Source of the DNA: Pseudomonas_S sp047607345
GTDB lineage: Bacteria > Pseudomonadota > Gammaproteobacteria > Xanthomonadales > Xanthomonadaceae
Assembly: GCA_047607345.1 (NCBI GenBank)
Contig: JASGDF010000219.1
Span: 1 to 58,490 of the forward strand
Direction: 5' to 3'
Length of the DNA stretch: 58,490 nt
Shown: positions 43,934-53,472 of the stretch, piece after piece
How the letters are laid out: the number at the start of each line of letters is the position of its first letter
How positions within the stretch are numbered: position 1 is the first letter of the stretch
Translations under genes and position numbers: made by a program
Notes under the pieces: generated by a model
What the model saw: only the letters and a program-made list of their open reading frames with translations
Told to the model about the DNA's origin: nothing
Database searches by the model: none

Positions 43934-46257
43934 ACAACGCCATGGTCGTTGTGTGCGGACCATGCCAGCAACGCGCCGTAGGAAGTGCGTCTCCGGTCCG
44001 GCAGGCCGAACAGGCCGCCGGGCCGGTGTTTTGCTTGCCTTGCCGCGCAATCCTCGGGCGATGCGCGCATGGCCTGTTCGCGCGCGTGGCCCTGGTCTTG
44101 TTGATGCTGTCACTCGTGCCATCGGTACTTGCCGCGTCGGTGCCGTATGCCTGGCGCAGTGTCGCGATAGGAGCCGGCGGTTTCGTCTCCGGGGTGATGT
44201 TCCATCCGCGTGAGCGGGGACTGGCGTATGCGCGTACCGACATCGGCGGCGCCTACCGCTGGGATGCCGCCGGCAGGCGCTGGATCCCGCTGCTGGACTG
44301 GCTGAGCCGCGACGATGCCAATCTGATGGGCGTGGAGAGCCTCGCGCTGGATCCCGCCGACTCGGACCGGCTGTACCTCGCGGTGGGCACCTATCTCAAG
44401 CAGGGCAACGGCGCGATCCTGCGCTCGTCCGACCGTGGCCGCACGTTCCAGCGTGCCGATCTGCCGTTCAAGCTCGGTGGCAACGAGATGGGACGCGGCA
44501 ACGGCGAGCGCCTGGCGGTGGACCCGCACGACGGCCGCGTGCTGTTGTTCGGCTCGCGCGCGGCCGGGTTGTGGCGCAGCGACGATGCCGGCGCGCACTG
44601 GCAGCAGGTGACGGCGTTCCCGGCGGTCGCCACCGCGCCGGAGTCCGGTACCCAGACCAGTTGGGCCGGGTTGCAGCCGGTCGGCATCGTGTCGGTGCTG
44701 TTCGATCCTGCCAGTGGCCGCTCCGGTGTACCGACGCCGACGCTGTACGCCGCGGTCTCCACGCCTGGCACCAGCCTGTACGTCTCCCATGACGGTGGCG
44801 CGCACTGGGCGCCGGTCGCCGGGCAGCCGGATGGATTGCGGCCGACCCGGATGGCACTGGCCGGCGATGGCGAGCTGTACGTGGCCTACGGCGACGAGCC
44901 CGGTCCGAACACGATGAACGACGGGGCGCTGTGGCGGTATTCGACGGGCAATGGCGCGTGGCGCGAGATCAGCCCGGCGCCGCAGTCCAGTGATTTGCAG
45001 CACGATGGCTTCGGCTGGGGCGCGGTGGCGGTGGACCCGTCCGATCCGAGAGTGCTGATCGCCTCGACGTTCTGCCGCTACGCGCCGCACGAGGAGATCT
45101 TCCGCAGCATCGATGGAGGCGAGCACTGGACACCGATCCTCGGCGATGCGCAGTTCGACCACGGCGTGGTGCCCTGGACCGCGCAGGTCTCACCGCACTG
45201 GATCGCCGCGCTGGCGATCGATCCGTTCGACCCGGACCACGCGCTGTTCGTCACCGGCTACGGCCTGTGGGCCTCGCGCAACCTCGGCGAGGCCGGTCGT
45301 GCGCCGGTGCGCTGGGGCTTCGACGACGATGGCCTCGAAGAAACCGCGGCGCTGGCGCTGGCCAGTCCGGCAGAAGGCGCGCACCTGCTCAGCGGGCTGG
45401 GTGACATCGACGGTTTCCGGCATGACGCGCTGGACCGCTACACCCTGCAGTTCGGCGGTCCGCGCCTGACCAATACCGAGACGATGGCATGGGCCGGGCA
45501 GGCGCCGCAGGTGCTGGTCCGCGCCGGCCGCATCCGCCATCACCAGGGGCAGGTGCGGGCGTTGTATTCGCGGGACGGCGGGCGCAGCTGGAGCGCGTTC
45601 GCCAGCGAGCCGCCGCAGGGCGAGGGCGCGGGCCGGATCACGCTCGCCGCCGATGGCAAGCGCGTGATCTGGACCCCGGACAAGTCCGAAACCGCCTGGA
45701 TCAGTGCCGACTTCGGTGGTCGCTGGCAGGCGGTCAAAGGCCTGCCGGCCAATGCGGTGGTCGAGGCCGATCGCTTCGACGCCGGCATCTACTACGGTTT
45801 CGACCCGGTCAGCGGCAGGCTCTACGTCAGCGGCAACGGTGGTGTCGAATTCAAGCAGGCCGGCGCCGGCATCGGCGAGATCGGCCCGTGGTACCGCGCC
45901 GAGGTACGTCCATCGATCACCCAGCCGGCGACGGTCTACATCACCGGCGCCTGGCATGGCCTGTTGCGCTGGTCGGCGCGCGGGCTGGAGCGGCTGCCGG
46001 GCGTGGAGAATGCGCTGTCGCTGGGCCTGGGCGCGTCCAGGCCGGGCGGCACGTCGCCGACCCTGTTCCTGTACGGCCGGGTCGGTGGCGTCACCGGCCT
46101 GTTCCGTTCCGATGACGACGGCAGGCGCTGGACCCGCATCGACGACGACGCGCACCGCTACGGTGGACTGCGTCTGGTCACCGGCGACCCGCGTGTGTAC
46201 GGACGTGTCTATGTCGCCGCCGAGGGCCGTGGCGTGCTGTATGGCGAGCCGCGCTGA
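43930..46257 (+). CDS. GH74 endo-xyloglucanase
   Basis: The 775-residue protein has tandem seven-bladed propeller repeats of GH74 (many SxDGGxxW-type turns such as SSDRGRTF, SHDGGAHW, SIDGGEHW, SRDGGRSW). Catalytic aspartates are expected in ARTDIGGAYRWD (Asp104) and in the GLGDIDGFRHD segment (Asp492-Asp499). It should cut the xyloglucan backbone. A hydrophobic stretch at about 50-69 (VALVLLMLSLVPSVLA) looks like a signal peptide, but about 50 residues precede it, so the true start may be further downstream or frame-shifted. Confidence 0.88.
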   Translation: MNNAMVVVCGPCQQRAVGSASPVRQAEQAAGPVFCLPCRAILGRCAHGLFARVALVLLMLSLVPSVLAASVPYAWRSVAIGAGGFVSGVMFHPRERGLAYARTDIGGAYRWDAAGRRWIPLLDWLSRDDANLMGVESLALDPADSDRLYLAVGTYLKQGNGAILRSSDRGRTFQRADLPFKLGGNEMGRGNGERLAVDPHDGRVLLFGSRAAGLWRSDDAGAHWQQVTAFPAVATAPESGTQTSWAGLQPVGIVSVLFDPASGRSGVPTPTLYAAVSTPGTSLYVSHDGGAHWAPVAGQPDGLRPTRMALAGDGELYVAYGDEPGPNTMNDGALWRYSTGNGAWREISPAPQSSDLQHDGFGWGAVAVDPSDPRVLIASTFCRYAPHEEIFRSIDGGEHWTPILGDAQFDHGVVPWTAQVSPHWIAALAIDPFDPDHALFVTGYGLWASRNLGEAGRAPVRWGFDDDGLEETAALALASPAEGAHLLSGLGDIDGFRHDALDRYTLQFGGPRLTNTETMAWAGQAPQVLVRAGRIRHHQGQVRALYSRDGGRSWSAFASEPPQGEGAGRITLAADGKRVIWTPDKSETAWISADFGGRWQAVKGLPANAVVEADRFDAGIYYGFDPVSGRLYVSGNGGVEFKQAGAGIGEIGPWYRAEVRPSITQPATVYITGAWHGLLRWSARGLERLPGVENALSLGLGASRPGGTSPTLFLYGRVGGVTGLFRSDDDGRRWTRIDDDAHRYGGLRLVTGDPRVYGRVYVAAEGRGVLYGEPR

Positions 46258-46274
46258 ATTTGCAAGGAGAACCG

Positions 46275-48203
46275 ATGAAAATCCGCTTCCAACCATTGTC
46301 CGTCCCGTTCGCCCTGGTGCTCGGCGTGTTCGCCGGCAGCGCATGCGCGCAGCCGCAGCTGCCGCTGCTGTTCGCCGATGGCGCGGTGCTGCAGCGCGAC
46401 CAGCCGATGCCGGTATGGGGCTGGGCGACGCCCGGCGCCAAGATCCGCGTCGAGTTCGATGGCCGGCGCGCCCAGGCCACGGCCGATGCGAACGGTACCT
46501 GGAAGGCGGTGCTGCCCGCTCACCGGGCGGGGGGACCGTACCTGCTGCGGGTGGAGGGCGACGGCGGCGCGCTGCAGGTCCGCGACGTGCTGGTCGGCGA
46601 CGTATGGCTGGCCAGCGGCCAGTCGAACATGGAGTGGCCGCTGGCGCAGGCGCGCGACGGCGCGCGCGAGGCCGCGGCGGCCGACGACCCGCAACTGCGC
46701 CACTTCAAGGTGCCCAAGTCGTGGAACGAGGCCCCGCAGCCGCGGCTGGCCGGCGGCGAATGGAAGCCTGCGACGCCGGAGAACGCCGGCGCATTCTCGG
46801 CGGTGGGCTATTTCTTCGCGCGCGAGCTGCGCCAGAGTACCGGGGTGCCGATCGGCATCATCGACAGCACCTGGGGCGGCAGTTCGATCGAGGCCTGGAT
46901 GGACGCCGCTTCGCAGGATGGCGGTCCGGCACCGGTCGCCGCCCGCATCGCCGAGGCGCGCGCCCGGGACGAACGGCAGATGGCCGAGACCCGCCAGCGC
47001 ATCGCGCGCTGGACGCCGCCCGGCGACGAGGGCGCCTCCTGGTCGGCCGCGGATCTGGACGATGGCGACTGGGACCGCCAGCCGGTACCCGGTACCTGGG
47101 AGCAACACGGCTACTTCGGCATGGACGGCATCGCCTGGTACCGCACCAGCTTCACCCTGAGCGCGGAGGAGGCCAGGGCCGGCGTCAGCCTGGGCATCGG
47201 GCCGGCCGACGATACCGACACCACCTACGTCAACGGCGTCGAGGTAGGACATACCGAATGGCGCTACCAGGATCCGCGTGACTACCGGGTGCCGCCATCG
47301 GCGTTGCGTGCCGGGGTCAACCATGTCGCGATCCGGGTACTGGACACCGGCGGCGCTGGCGGGTTGCCCGGCGATGCGGCGGCGTTCTACGTGCAGCCGC
47401 AGGGCGCTGCCCGGCGCCCGCTCGGCGGCGACTGGAAGTTCCGTCCGGCCAAGGTCACGGTTGCGGCCAACGACGACAAGAACCAGATTCCGACGCTGCT
47501 GTACAACGCGATGATCCATCCGTTGCAGGCATTCCCGGTCAAGGGCGTGATCTGGTACCAGGGCGAGAGCAATGCCTACGAGTACGGCGCGCTGCGCTAT
47601 CGCGAGCAGTTCGCGGCGATGATCCGGCAGTGGCGCGCCGAGCGCGGCCAGCCGGCGCTGCCGTTCCTGTGGGTGCAGCTGGCCAACTGGAAGGCGGGTT
47701 CGGACAAGGGCGATCTCAGCCCATGGGCGCAGCTGCGCGAGTCGCAATCCAGGACCCTGTCGCTGCCGGCGACCGGGCAGGCGGTGATCATCGACATCGG
47801 CGATCCGGACAACATCCATCCGGCCAACAAGCGTGACGTCGGCCACCGTCTGGCACTGGTCGCGCGGCACGTCGCCTATGCCGAGTCGCTGGTCTACAGC
47901 GCGCCGGTGTTCGCGCGTGCCGAGTTCAGCGCCGGCCAGGCGCAGGTGCGGTTCGATCCGATGGGCGGCACGCTGGCGGTACGCGGCGGCGGAAATGAAG
48001 CGCGTGGCTTCGCGCTGGCCGGGACCGACCGGGTGTTCCACCCGGCGCAGGCGCGCATCGAGGGCGACCGCGTGGTGGTGCGCAGCGACGCGGTGCCGGC
48101 ACCGGTCGCGGTGCGCTACGGCTGGAGCGAGAACCCGGCCGAGGCCGACCTGGTGAACCGCGAAGGGCTGCCGGTGTCGCCATTCCGCAGCGACGACTGG
48201 TGA
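46275..48203 (+). CDS. CE20-type xyloglucan acetylesterase
   Basis: The 642-residue secreted esterase (signal cut near ACAQ) has an SGNH fold with GQSNMEW (Ser117) and DNIHP (Asp512, His515) as the triad. A jelly-roll insert (about 255-380, DDGDWDRQPVPGTWEQ onward) splits the catalytic domain. This matches the CE20 family founded on the Xanthomonas xyloglucan acetylesterase XaeA, although automatic annotation calls such proteins sialate O-acetylesterases. It should remove acetyl groups from galactosyl side chains. AAGGAG precedes the ATG. Confidence 0.87.
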   Translation: MKIRFQPLSVPFALVLGVFAGSACAQPQLPLLFADGAVLQRDQPMPVWGWATPGAKIRVEFDGRRAQATADANGTWKAVLPAHRAGGPYLLRVEGDGGALQVRDVLVGDVWLASGQSNMEWPLAQARDGAREAAAADDPQLRHFKVPKSWNEAPQPRLAGGEWKPATPENAGAFSAVGYFFARELRQSTGVPIGIIDSTWGGSSIEAWMDAASQDGGPAPVAARIAEARARDERQMAETRQRIARWTPPGDEGASWSAADLDDGDWDRQPVPGTWEQHGYFGMDGIAWYRTSFTLSAEEARAGVSLGIGPADDTDTTYVNGVEVGHTEWRYQDPRDYRVPPSALRAGVNHVAIRVLDTGGAGGLPGDAAAFYVQPQGAARRPLGGDWKFRPAKVTVAANDDKNQIPTLLYNAMIHPLQAFPVKGVIWYQGESNAYEYGALRYREQFAAMIRQWRAERGQPALPFLWVQLANWKAGSDKGDLSPWAQLRESQSRTLSLPATGQAVIIDIGDPDNIHPANKRDVGHRLALVARHVAYAESLVYSAPVFARAEFSAGQAQVRFDPMGGTLAVRGGGNEARGFALAGTDRVFHPAQARIEGDRVVVRSDAVPAPVAVRYGWSENPAEADLVNREGLPVSPFRSDDW

Positions 48204-48244
48204 GCATGGCGGAGGTTCGCCGGGAATGCCTCGCTGGCCATCCC

Positions 48245-48280
48245 TGCACTGGCAGATGGCCCGGACCTTCCGCCAGTGCA
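48245..48280 (+). terminator. Hairpin downstream of the CE20 gene
   Basis: TGCACTGGC (48245-48253) pairs with GCCAGTGCA (48272-48280) around an 18-base loop. No T-run follows; the assignment is tentative. Confidence 0.3.
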
Positions 48281-48283
48281 CCC

Positions 48284-48307
48284 CGTAGGAGCGACTTCAG
48301 TCGCGAG
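48284..48307 (+). repeat. Single GTAG-type REP unit
   Basis: GTAGGAGCGACTTCAGTCGC plus GA matches one arm of the REPINs at 13785 and 6671. No inverted partner is nearby. Confidence 0.7.
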
Positions 48308-48356
48308 GGCTCTACCTTCGAATCAAAACGCAAAGGCTTTCGCCTCTCGGCGAGTC

Positions 48357-48550
48357 ACTTTTCTTTGCTTGTGCAAAGAAAAGTAACCAAAAGAAAGCAC
48401 ACCCCGCCTACGCGCCCCCTTCGGGGGTCCGCGGAGCCGACGGGATTTTTCGACGCGACATCCTGTCGCGGCGAAAAACGACGCACATCCATGTGCGTCG
48501 CCCCCTGCGGGGGTCTTGTCCGCCGACTCCGCCGCTTCGGAGGGGCCCCG
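48357..48550. repeat. Polyhairpin repeat element
   Basis: Six consecutive hairpins fill this stretch: 48357-48384 (ACTTTTCTTTGC with its complement), 48415-48427 (CCCCC/GGGGG), 48446-48478 (TTTTTCG-a-CGCGAC with its complement), 48479-48500 (CGACGCACAT/ATGTGCGTCG), 48501-48513 (CCCCC/GGGGG) and 48527-48542 (CTCCG/CGGAG). An open frame across it is low-complexity and probably not coding. Segments such as CTTTGCTTGTGCAAAG and GGTAGATCAAAAGCC resemble dispersed repeats of xanthomonads and pseudomonads. With flanking repeats it fills the 522-base gap between CE20 and GH35. Confidence 0.75.
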
Positions 48551-48621
48551 GTAGATCAAAAGCCGAAGATCACTAGCAACAGCAACAGCAAGACCGCAGC
48601 CCGCCCATGACCTCTTCTTTC

Positions 48622-48647
48622 GTCATCCCCGCGAAGACGGGGATCCA
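48622..48647. repeat. Single unit of the ATYCCCGCGAAG palindrome family
   Basis: GTCATCCCCGCGAAGACGGG plus GATCCA is one arm of the element found as a perfect inverted pair at 50457-50539. Confidence 0.75.
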
Positions 48648-48725
48648 GCGACTTCCGGTCCGATCGCGCCAAGGCCGCGATTGCTTGATCGCCGTTCGCC
48701 CACGTTCCCAAGGAGCCGCCAGTCC

Positions 48726-50423
48726 ATGACGACCCTGCATTCCCCGCGCATCCGGCTGCTGCTCGGCGCCGCCTGCGGGTTGGCGCTGGCCGCCTGCCAG
48801 CGCACGCCCATGGCGGATGTCGCCCACCACGGTGCGCCGGTCCAGGCGGGGCAGCCCGCTGCATCCACCGCCCAGGCCAGGCAAGCGCCGATCCCGCAGT
48901 TCGTCAGCAAGGACGGCAGGCACGCGTTGCTGGTCGACGGCGCGCCGTTCCTGGTGCTCGGCGCGCAGGTCAACAACTCCAGCAACTACCCGGCGGCGCT
49001 GGAGCAGGTCTGGCCGGCGATCAAGGCGATGGGGCCGAACACCGTGCAGGTGCCGATCGCCTGGGAGCAGGTCGAGCCGGAGGAGGGCAGGTTCGACTTT
49101 TCCTTCGTCGATACGCTGCTGCAGCAGGCACGCGCGCATCAGGTGCGGCTGGTGCTGCTGTGGTTCGGCACCTGGAAGAACAACGGCCCGAACTACGCCC
49201 CGCGCTGGGTCAAGACCGACAACAAGCGCTTCCCACGCGTGGTGACCCGCGACGGGCGCAGCATCGACTCGCTGTCGCCGCATGCGCAGGCCACGCTGGA
49301 CGCCGATCGCAAGGCGTTCGTGCAGTTCATGCAGCACCTCAGGCAGGCCGATCCGCAGCGTACCGTGATCATGGTGCAGCCGGAGAACGAGCCCGGTACC
49401 TACGGTAGCGTGCGCGATTTCTCGCCGATGGCGCAGCGGCTGTTCGAGGGCCAGGTGCCGGAGGCGCTGCTGAGCAAGCTCGGCAAGCCGGCGGGCACCT
49501 GGTCGCAGGTGTTCGGCGCGGACGCCGACGAGTTCTTCCATGCCTGGTCGATCGCGCGCTTCATCGACCAGGTGGTCGAGGCCGGCAAGGCCGCCTATCC
49601 GCTGCCGATGTACGTCAACGCGGCGCTGCGCGGGCCGTTCAACCCCGGTCAGCCTGGGCAGTACGCCAGCGGCGGACCGACCGACAACGTGCTCGACATC
49701 TGGAAGGCGGCCGGCCCGCACATCGACCTGCTCGCGCCGGACATCTACATGCCCGAGTACACGCTGTACACGACCGTGCTGGAGCGCTACGCGCGCCCGG
49801 ACAATGCGCTGTTCGTCGCCGAGACCGGCAACCGCGCCGAGTACGCGCGCTACCTGTTCCCGGCGCTCGGTCTCGATGGCATCGGCTGGTCGGCGTTCGG
49901 CATCGACTACACGGGTTATTCCAACTACCCGCTCGGCGCCAGGCATCTGGACGATGCGGCACTGGCGCCGTTCGCGCTGGGCTATCGGCTGGTCGGCCTG
50001 GGCATGCGCCAGTTCGCCAAGGCCTCCGCCGAGGGCAAGCTGCACGGCGTGGCCGAGCAGCCGGGTGTGGCGGTGCAGGAGATCGCGCTCAACGAGCGCT
50101 GGGCGGCGACGATCACCTACGGCGTGCCGCAGTTCTTTTTCCAGGGCGAACCACCAGGCAACCCGGAGCCGGTCGGCGGCGCGCTGATCGCCGAACTGGG
50201 GCCGGACGAGTTCCTGGTCACCGCCGTGCACGCCCGCGTGACGCTGCATCCGGCGGGCGAGGCGACCGCGAACATGGTCTACGACCGGGTCGAGGAAGGC
50301 TTCTACGACCAGACTGGGCAATGGCGGTTCCAGCGCAACTGGAACGGCGACCAGACCGACTACGGCGTGAACTTCTCCAGCGTCCCGCAGCTGCTCAGGA
50401 TCAAGCTGGCGACCTATCAATGA
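48726..50423 (+). CDS. GH35 beta-galactosidase (xyloglucan type), lipoprotein
   Basis: The 565-residue protein has a lipoprotein signal (LALAAC, Cys24), a GH35 catalytic barrel (about 60-400) and a C-terminal beta domain of the DUF5597 type. The acid/base Glu222 is in QPENEPG and the nucleophile Glu366 in FVAETGN. Family relatives such as the Cellvibrio Bgl35A remove galactose from xyloglucan oligosaccharides. Galactose released here would feed the De Ley-Doudoroff operon 10 kb upstream. Confidence 0.9.
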   Translation: MTTLHSPRIRLLLGAACGLALAACQRTPMADVAHHGAPVQAGQPAASTAQARQAPIPQFVSKDGRHALLVDGAPFLVLGAQVNNSSNYPAALEQVWPAIKAMGPNTVQVPIAWEQVEPEEGRFDFSFVDTLLQQARAHQVRLVLLWFGTWKNNGPNYAPRWVKTDNKRFPRVVTRDGRSIDSLSPHAQATLDADRKAFVQFMQHLRQADPQRTVIMVQPENEPGTYGSVRDFSPMAQRLFEGQVPEALLSKLGKPAGTWSQVFGADADEFFHAWSIARFIDQVVEAGKAAYPLPMYVNAALRGPFNPGQPGQYASGGPTDNVLDIWKAAGPHIDLLAPDIYMPEYTLYTTVLERYARPDNALFVAETGNRAEYARYLFPALGLDGIGWSAFGIDYTGYSNYPLGARHLDDAALAPFALGYRLVGLGMRQFAKASAEGKLHGVAEQPGVAVQEIALNERWAATITYGVPQFFFQGEPPGNPEPVGGALIAELGPDEFLVTAVHARVTLHPAGEATANMVYDRVEEGFYDQTGQWRFQRNWNGDQTDYGVNFSSVPQLLRIKLATYQ

Positions 50424-50456
50424 TCCAGGGAAACGTCGAACAGCTCGGTTGAATCC

Positions 50457-50539
50457 GTCATTCCCGCGAAGGCGGGAATCCATGGATGTAAGAGCGGGGT
50501 ACGGCAACGTCCCTGGATTCCCGCCTTCGCGGGAATGAC
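50457..50539. repeat. Perfect inverted pair of 26-base palindromic units
   Basis: Units at 50457-50482 and 50514-50539 are exact inverted copies. Each contains the inner palindrome ATTCCCGCGAAGGCGGGAAT. The pair fills most of the GH35-GH31 gap and would form a very stable hairpin in the transcript. Confidence 0.9.
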
Positions 50540-50590
50540 CAGGTCGCTTTCTCCGGCGCGCACAATCCGCCACGCGATAAGGAAGAAAAC

Positions 50591-53443
50591 ATGCACATGT
50601 ACAAGCGGACGCCGCGCGCGCGCAGTCTGGCGTGCTCGTTGCTGCTGCTGGCCGGGGCGGCCGGCGCCCAGGAGGTGAAGAAGTCCGCCGATGGCGTGGT
50701 CGTGGTGCCCCGTGCCCAAGGCGCCGCGCCGGTGCGGTTGCAGGTGGTCGATGCCGGCATCATCCGCGTCAGCGCCGACCCCGACGGCGACTTCCAGCGC
50801 TCGGCCAGCCTGATGCGCGTGCCGGTGCAGGGCGACACCGCATTCACGCTCGACCAGCAGGGCGACGCGGTCACGCTGAGGACCGCGAAGGTCGTTGCGA
50901 CCGTGTCCACCACCGACGGCCACGTCAGCTTCGCCGATGCCGACGGCAAGCCGGTGCTGTCCGAGGTGGCGGGCGGGCGCAGCTTCACGCCGATCACGGT
51001 CGACGGCCGCCAGCGCCTGCTGAGCACGCGCCAGCGCTTCGTCTCGCCCGACAGCGAGGCGATCTACGGCTTCGGCCAGCACCAGCAGGGCTGGATGAAC
51101 CAGAAGGGCCGCAACATCGAGCTGCTGCAAAGCAACCTCGACCTGGCGGTGCCGTTCCTGGTGTCCAGCCGCAACTACGGCATCCTCTGGGACAACAACT
51201 CGATCACCCGCTTGGGCGACCCGCGCGGCCTGCAGCCGCTCGGCGCCTCGCTCAAACTGTACGACGCCAAGGGCAAGCCGGGCGCGCTGACCGCGACCTA
51301 CTCGGTGGATGGCAAGACGGTGGTGACGCGCCGCGAGAGCGAGCTCAACTACCAGTACATCAAGGATCTGGCGAAGTACCCGACCAAGGCCAAGAGCAAG
51401 ACCGGCCGCATGCAGGCCCGCTGGGAAGGCCAGATCGAGGCGCTGAGCGCCGGCGAGCACAGCTTCTCGCTGTACGGCAGCGAGTACCTGAAGCTGTACA
51501 TCGACGGCAAGCCGGTGATCGACCGCTGGCGCCAGAACTGGAACCCGTGGCACCACGAGTTCGTGCTGCAGATGAAGCCGGGCGAACGCCACACCATCAA
51601 GGTCGAGTGGGACCTGATCGACCCCAGCTACATCGCGCTGCTGCACCGCGACCCGCTGCCGACGGCCGAGGCCAAGGACCTGTCGCTGTGGTCCGAGGCG
51701 GGGCAGATGATCGACTACTACTACGTCGCCGGCGCCAATGCCGACCAGGTCATCGCCGGCTACCGCGCGCTGACCGGCAAGGCGGTGCTGCTGCCGAAGT
51801 GGGCCTACGGCTTCTGGCAGAGCCGCGAGCGCTACAAGAGCCAGCAGGAGATGGAGGACGTGGTCGCCGAGTATCGCAAGCGCGGCCTGCCGCTGGACAA
51901 CATCGTGCTGGACTGGTCGTACTGGCCGGTCGATGCCTGGGGCTCGCACGACTTCGACAGGACGTTCTTCCCGGACCCGGACGCGATGGTCAGGTATTTC
52001 CACGACCACCACACCAATCTGATGATCTCGATCTGGCCGAAGTTCTATCCGAACACGGACCACTACAAGGAACTGGCGGCCAAGGGCTACATGTTCACCA
52101 AGAACGTCGAGGCCGGCGAGCTGGACTGGATCGGCAACGGCTACCTCAACGCGTTCTACGATCCGTTCGCGCCCGAGGCGCAGCGGATCTACTGGCGCCA
52201 AATCAACGAGAAGCTCAACAGCAAGGGCATCGACGCCTGGTGGATGGATGCGGACGAGCCGGACATCCACTCCAACCTGGACATCGACACCCGCAAGCAG
52301 CGGCTGACCCCGAACGCGCTGGGCAGCTCCACCGAGTACTTCAACGCCTATCCGCTGCCGCACACCCACGGCGTCTACGAGGGCGACCGCGCCGCCGACG
52401 GCAAGCGCGTGTTCATCCTCTCGCGCAAGGGCTACGCCGGCACCCAGCGCAACGCGGTGGCGGTGTGGAGCGGCGACATCGTCTCGCGCTGGGATGACTT
52501 GCGCGAGCAGATCTCCGCTGGCGTCAACGTCTCGATGTCCGGCCTGCCGAACTGGACCTTCGACATCGGCGGCTTCTCGGTCGAGAAGCGCTACGAGCGC
52601 CAGGACCCGGCGCACCTGCCCGAATGGCGCGAGCTCAACACGCGCTGGTTCCAGTTCGGCGCGTTCGTGCCGCTGTTCCGCTCGCACGGCCAGTTCCCGT
52701 ATCGCGAGATCTGGAACATCGCGCCCGAGGGCACCCCGTACTACGCCTCGATGGCCTACTACGACAAGCTGCGCTACACGCTGATGCCGTACATCTACAC
52801 GCTCGCCGCCGACACGTACTTCAAGGACGGCGTGATCATGCGCGGCCTGCCGATGGACTTCCCGCACGACCCGAAGGTGGCCGACCTCGACGACGAATAC
52901 CTGTTCGGCCCGTCGTTCCTGGTCGCCCCGGTGACCAGGTTCGGCGCGACCTCGCGCCCGGTCTACCTGCCGGCCGGTGCCGACTGGATCGATTTCGCCA
53001 CCGGCAAGCGCTACGAGGGCGGGCAGACCATCGAGGCCGCCGCGCCGATCGAGCGCATGCCGCTGTTCGTGCGCGCCGGCGCGATCGTGCCGACCACGAG
53101 CGTGCAGCAGTACGTGGACGAGACGCCGGACGCGCCGCTGACCGTGGTCGTCTACACCGGCGCCGACGGCACGTTCTCGCTGTACGAGGACCAGGGCAGG
53201 GACTACGCCTACGAGAAGGGCGAGTACAGCCGCATCCCGCTCAGCTGGGACCAGGCCAAGGGCGTGCTGAGCATCGGCAAGCGCGAGGGCAGCTGGCAGG
53301 GCATGCCGGCCAGGCGCACGATCAACGTGCGCTTCGTCGATGGCCCGCGCGAGGATGCCGGCGCGCTGGAGCCGAAGGCCGATGCCAGCGTGCAGTACAG
53401 CGGCAAGCCGCTGAGCGTGGCGCTCAAGTGCAAGACGAACTGA
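50591..53443 (+). CDS. GH31 alpha-xylosidase with PA14 insert
   Basis: The 950-residue secreted or periplasmic enzyme has a signal peptide (cut near AGAQ), an N-terminal beta domain, a PA14 insert (about 250-345; SLYGSEYLKLYIDGKPVID), and a GH31 barrel. The nucleophile is Asp553 in WMDADEPD and the acid/base Asp629 in WSGDIVSRWDDL. The layout matches Cellvibrio Xyl31A, which removes terminal xylose from xyloglucan oligosaccharides. Its 3' neighbour is a sugar porter. Confidence 0.92.
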   Translation: MHMYKRTPRARSLACSLLLLAGAAGAQEVKKSADGVVVVPRAQGAAPVRLQVVDAGIIRVSADPDGDFQRSASLMRVPVQGDTAFTLDQQGDAVTLRTAKVVATVSTTDGHVSFADADGKPVLSEVAGGRSFTPITVDGRQRLLSTRQRFVSPDSEAIYGFGQHQQGWMNQKGRNIELLQSNLDLAVPFLVSSRNYGILWDNNSITRLGDPRGLQPLGASLKLYDAKGKPGALTATYSVDGKTVVTRRESELNYQYIKDLAKYPTKAKSKTGRMQARWEGQIEALSAGEHSFSLYGSEYLKLYIDGKPVIDRWRQNWNPWHHEFVLQMKPGERHTIKVEWDLIDPSYIALLHRDPLPTAEAKDLSLWSEAGQMIDYYYVAGANADQVIAGYRALTGKAVLLPKWAYGFWQSRERYKSQQEMEDVVAEYRKRGLPLDNIVLDWSYWPVDAWGSHDFDRTFFPDPDAMVRYFHDHHTNLMISIWPKFYPNTDHYKELAAKGYMFTKNVEAGELDWIGNGYLNAFYDPFAPEAQRIYWRQINEKLNSKGIDAWWMDADEPDIHSNLDIDTRKQRLTPNALGSSTEYFNAYPLPHTHGVYEGDRAADGKRVFILSRKGYAGTQRNAVAVWSGDIVSRWDDLREQISAGVNVSMSGLPNWTFDIGGFSVEKRYERQDPAHLPEWRELNTRWFQFGAFVPLFRSHGQFPYREIWNIAPEGTPYYASMAYYDKLRYTLMPYIYTLAADTYFKDGVIMRGLPMDFPHDPKVADLDDEYLFGPSFLVAPVTRFGATSRPVYLPAGADWIDFATGKRYEGGQTIEAAAPIERMPLFVRAGAIVPTTSVQQYVDETPDAPLTVVVYTGADGTFSLYEDQGRDYAYEKGEYSRIPLSWDQAKGVLSIGKREGSWQGMPARRTINVRFVDGPREDAGALEPKADASVQYSGKPLSVALKCKTN

Positions 53444-53472
53444 TGCCATGGGAGGTGCGGCTCGCCCTGGAT

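Noticed and set aside
46275..48203. Sialate O-acetylesterase
   Set aside because: The family resemblance is real, but the jelly-roll insert and the xyloglucan gene context fit CE20 better, and no sialic-acid genes are present.
46209..48281. 690-codon minus-strand frame
   Set aside because: Antisense shadow of the CE20 gene; composition is typical of antisense frames.
48200..48610. 136-codon frame across the polyhairpin element
   Set aside because: Its sequence is dictated by the hairpins; such frames are often annotated but look spurious.
50417..53449. 1010-codon open frame on the minus strand
   Set aside because: It is the antisense shadow of the GH31 gene in GC-rich DNA: no domain match, runs of low-complexity valine, arginine and alanine, and catalytic motifs are clear on the plus strand.
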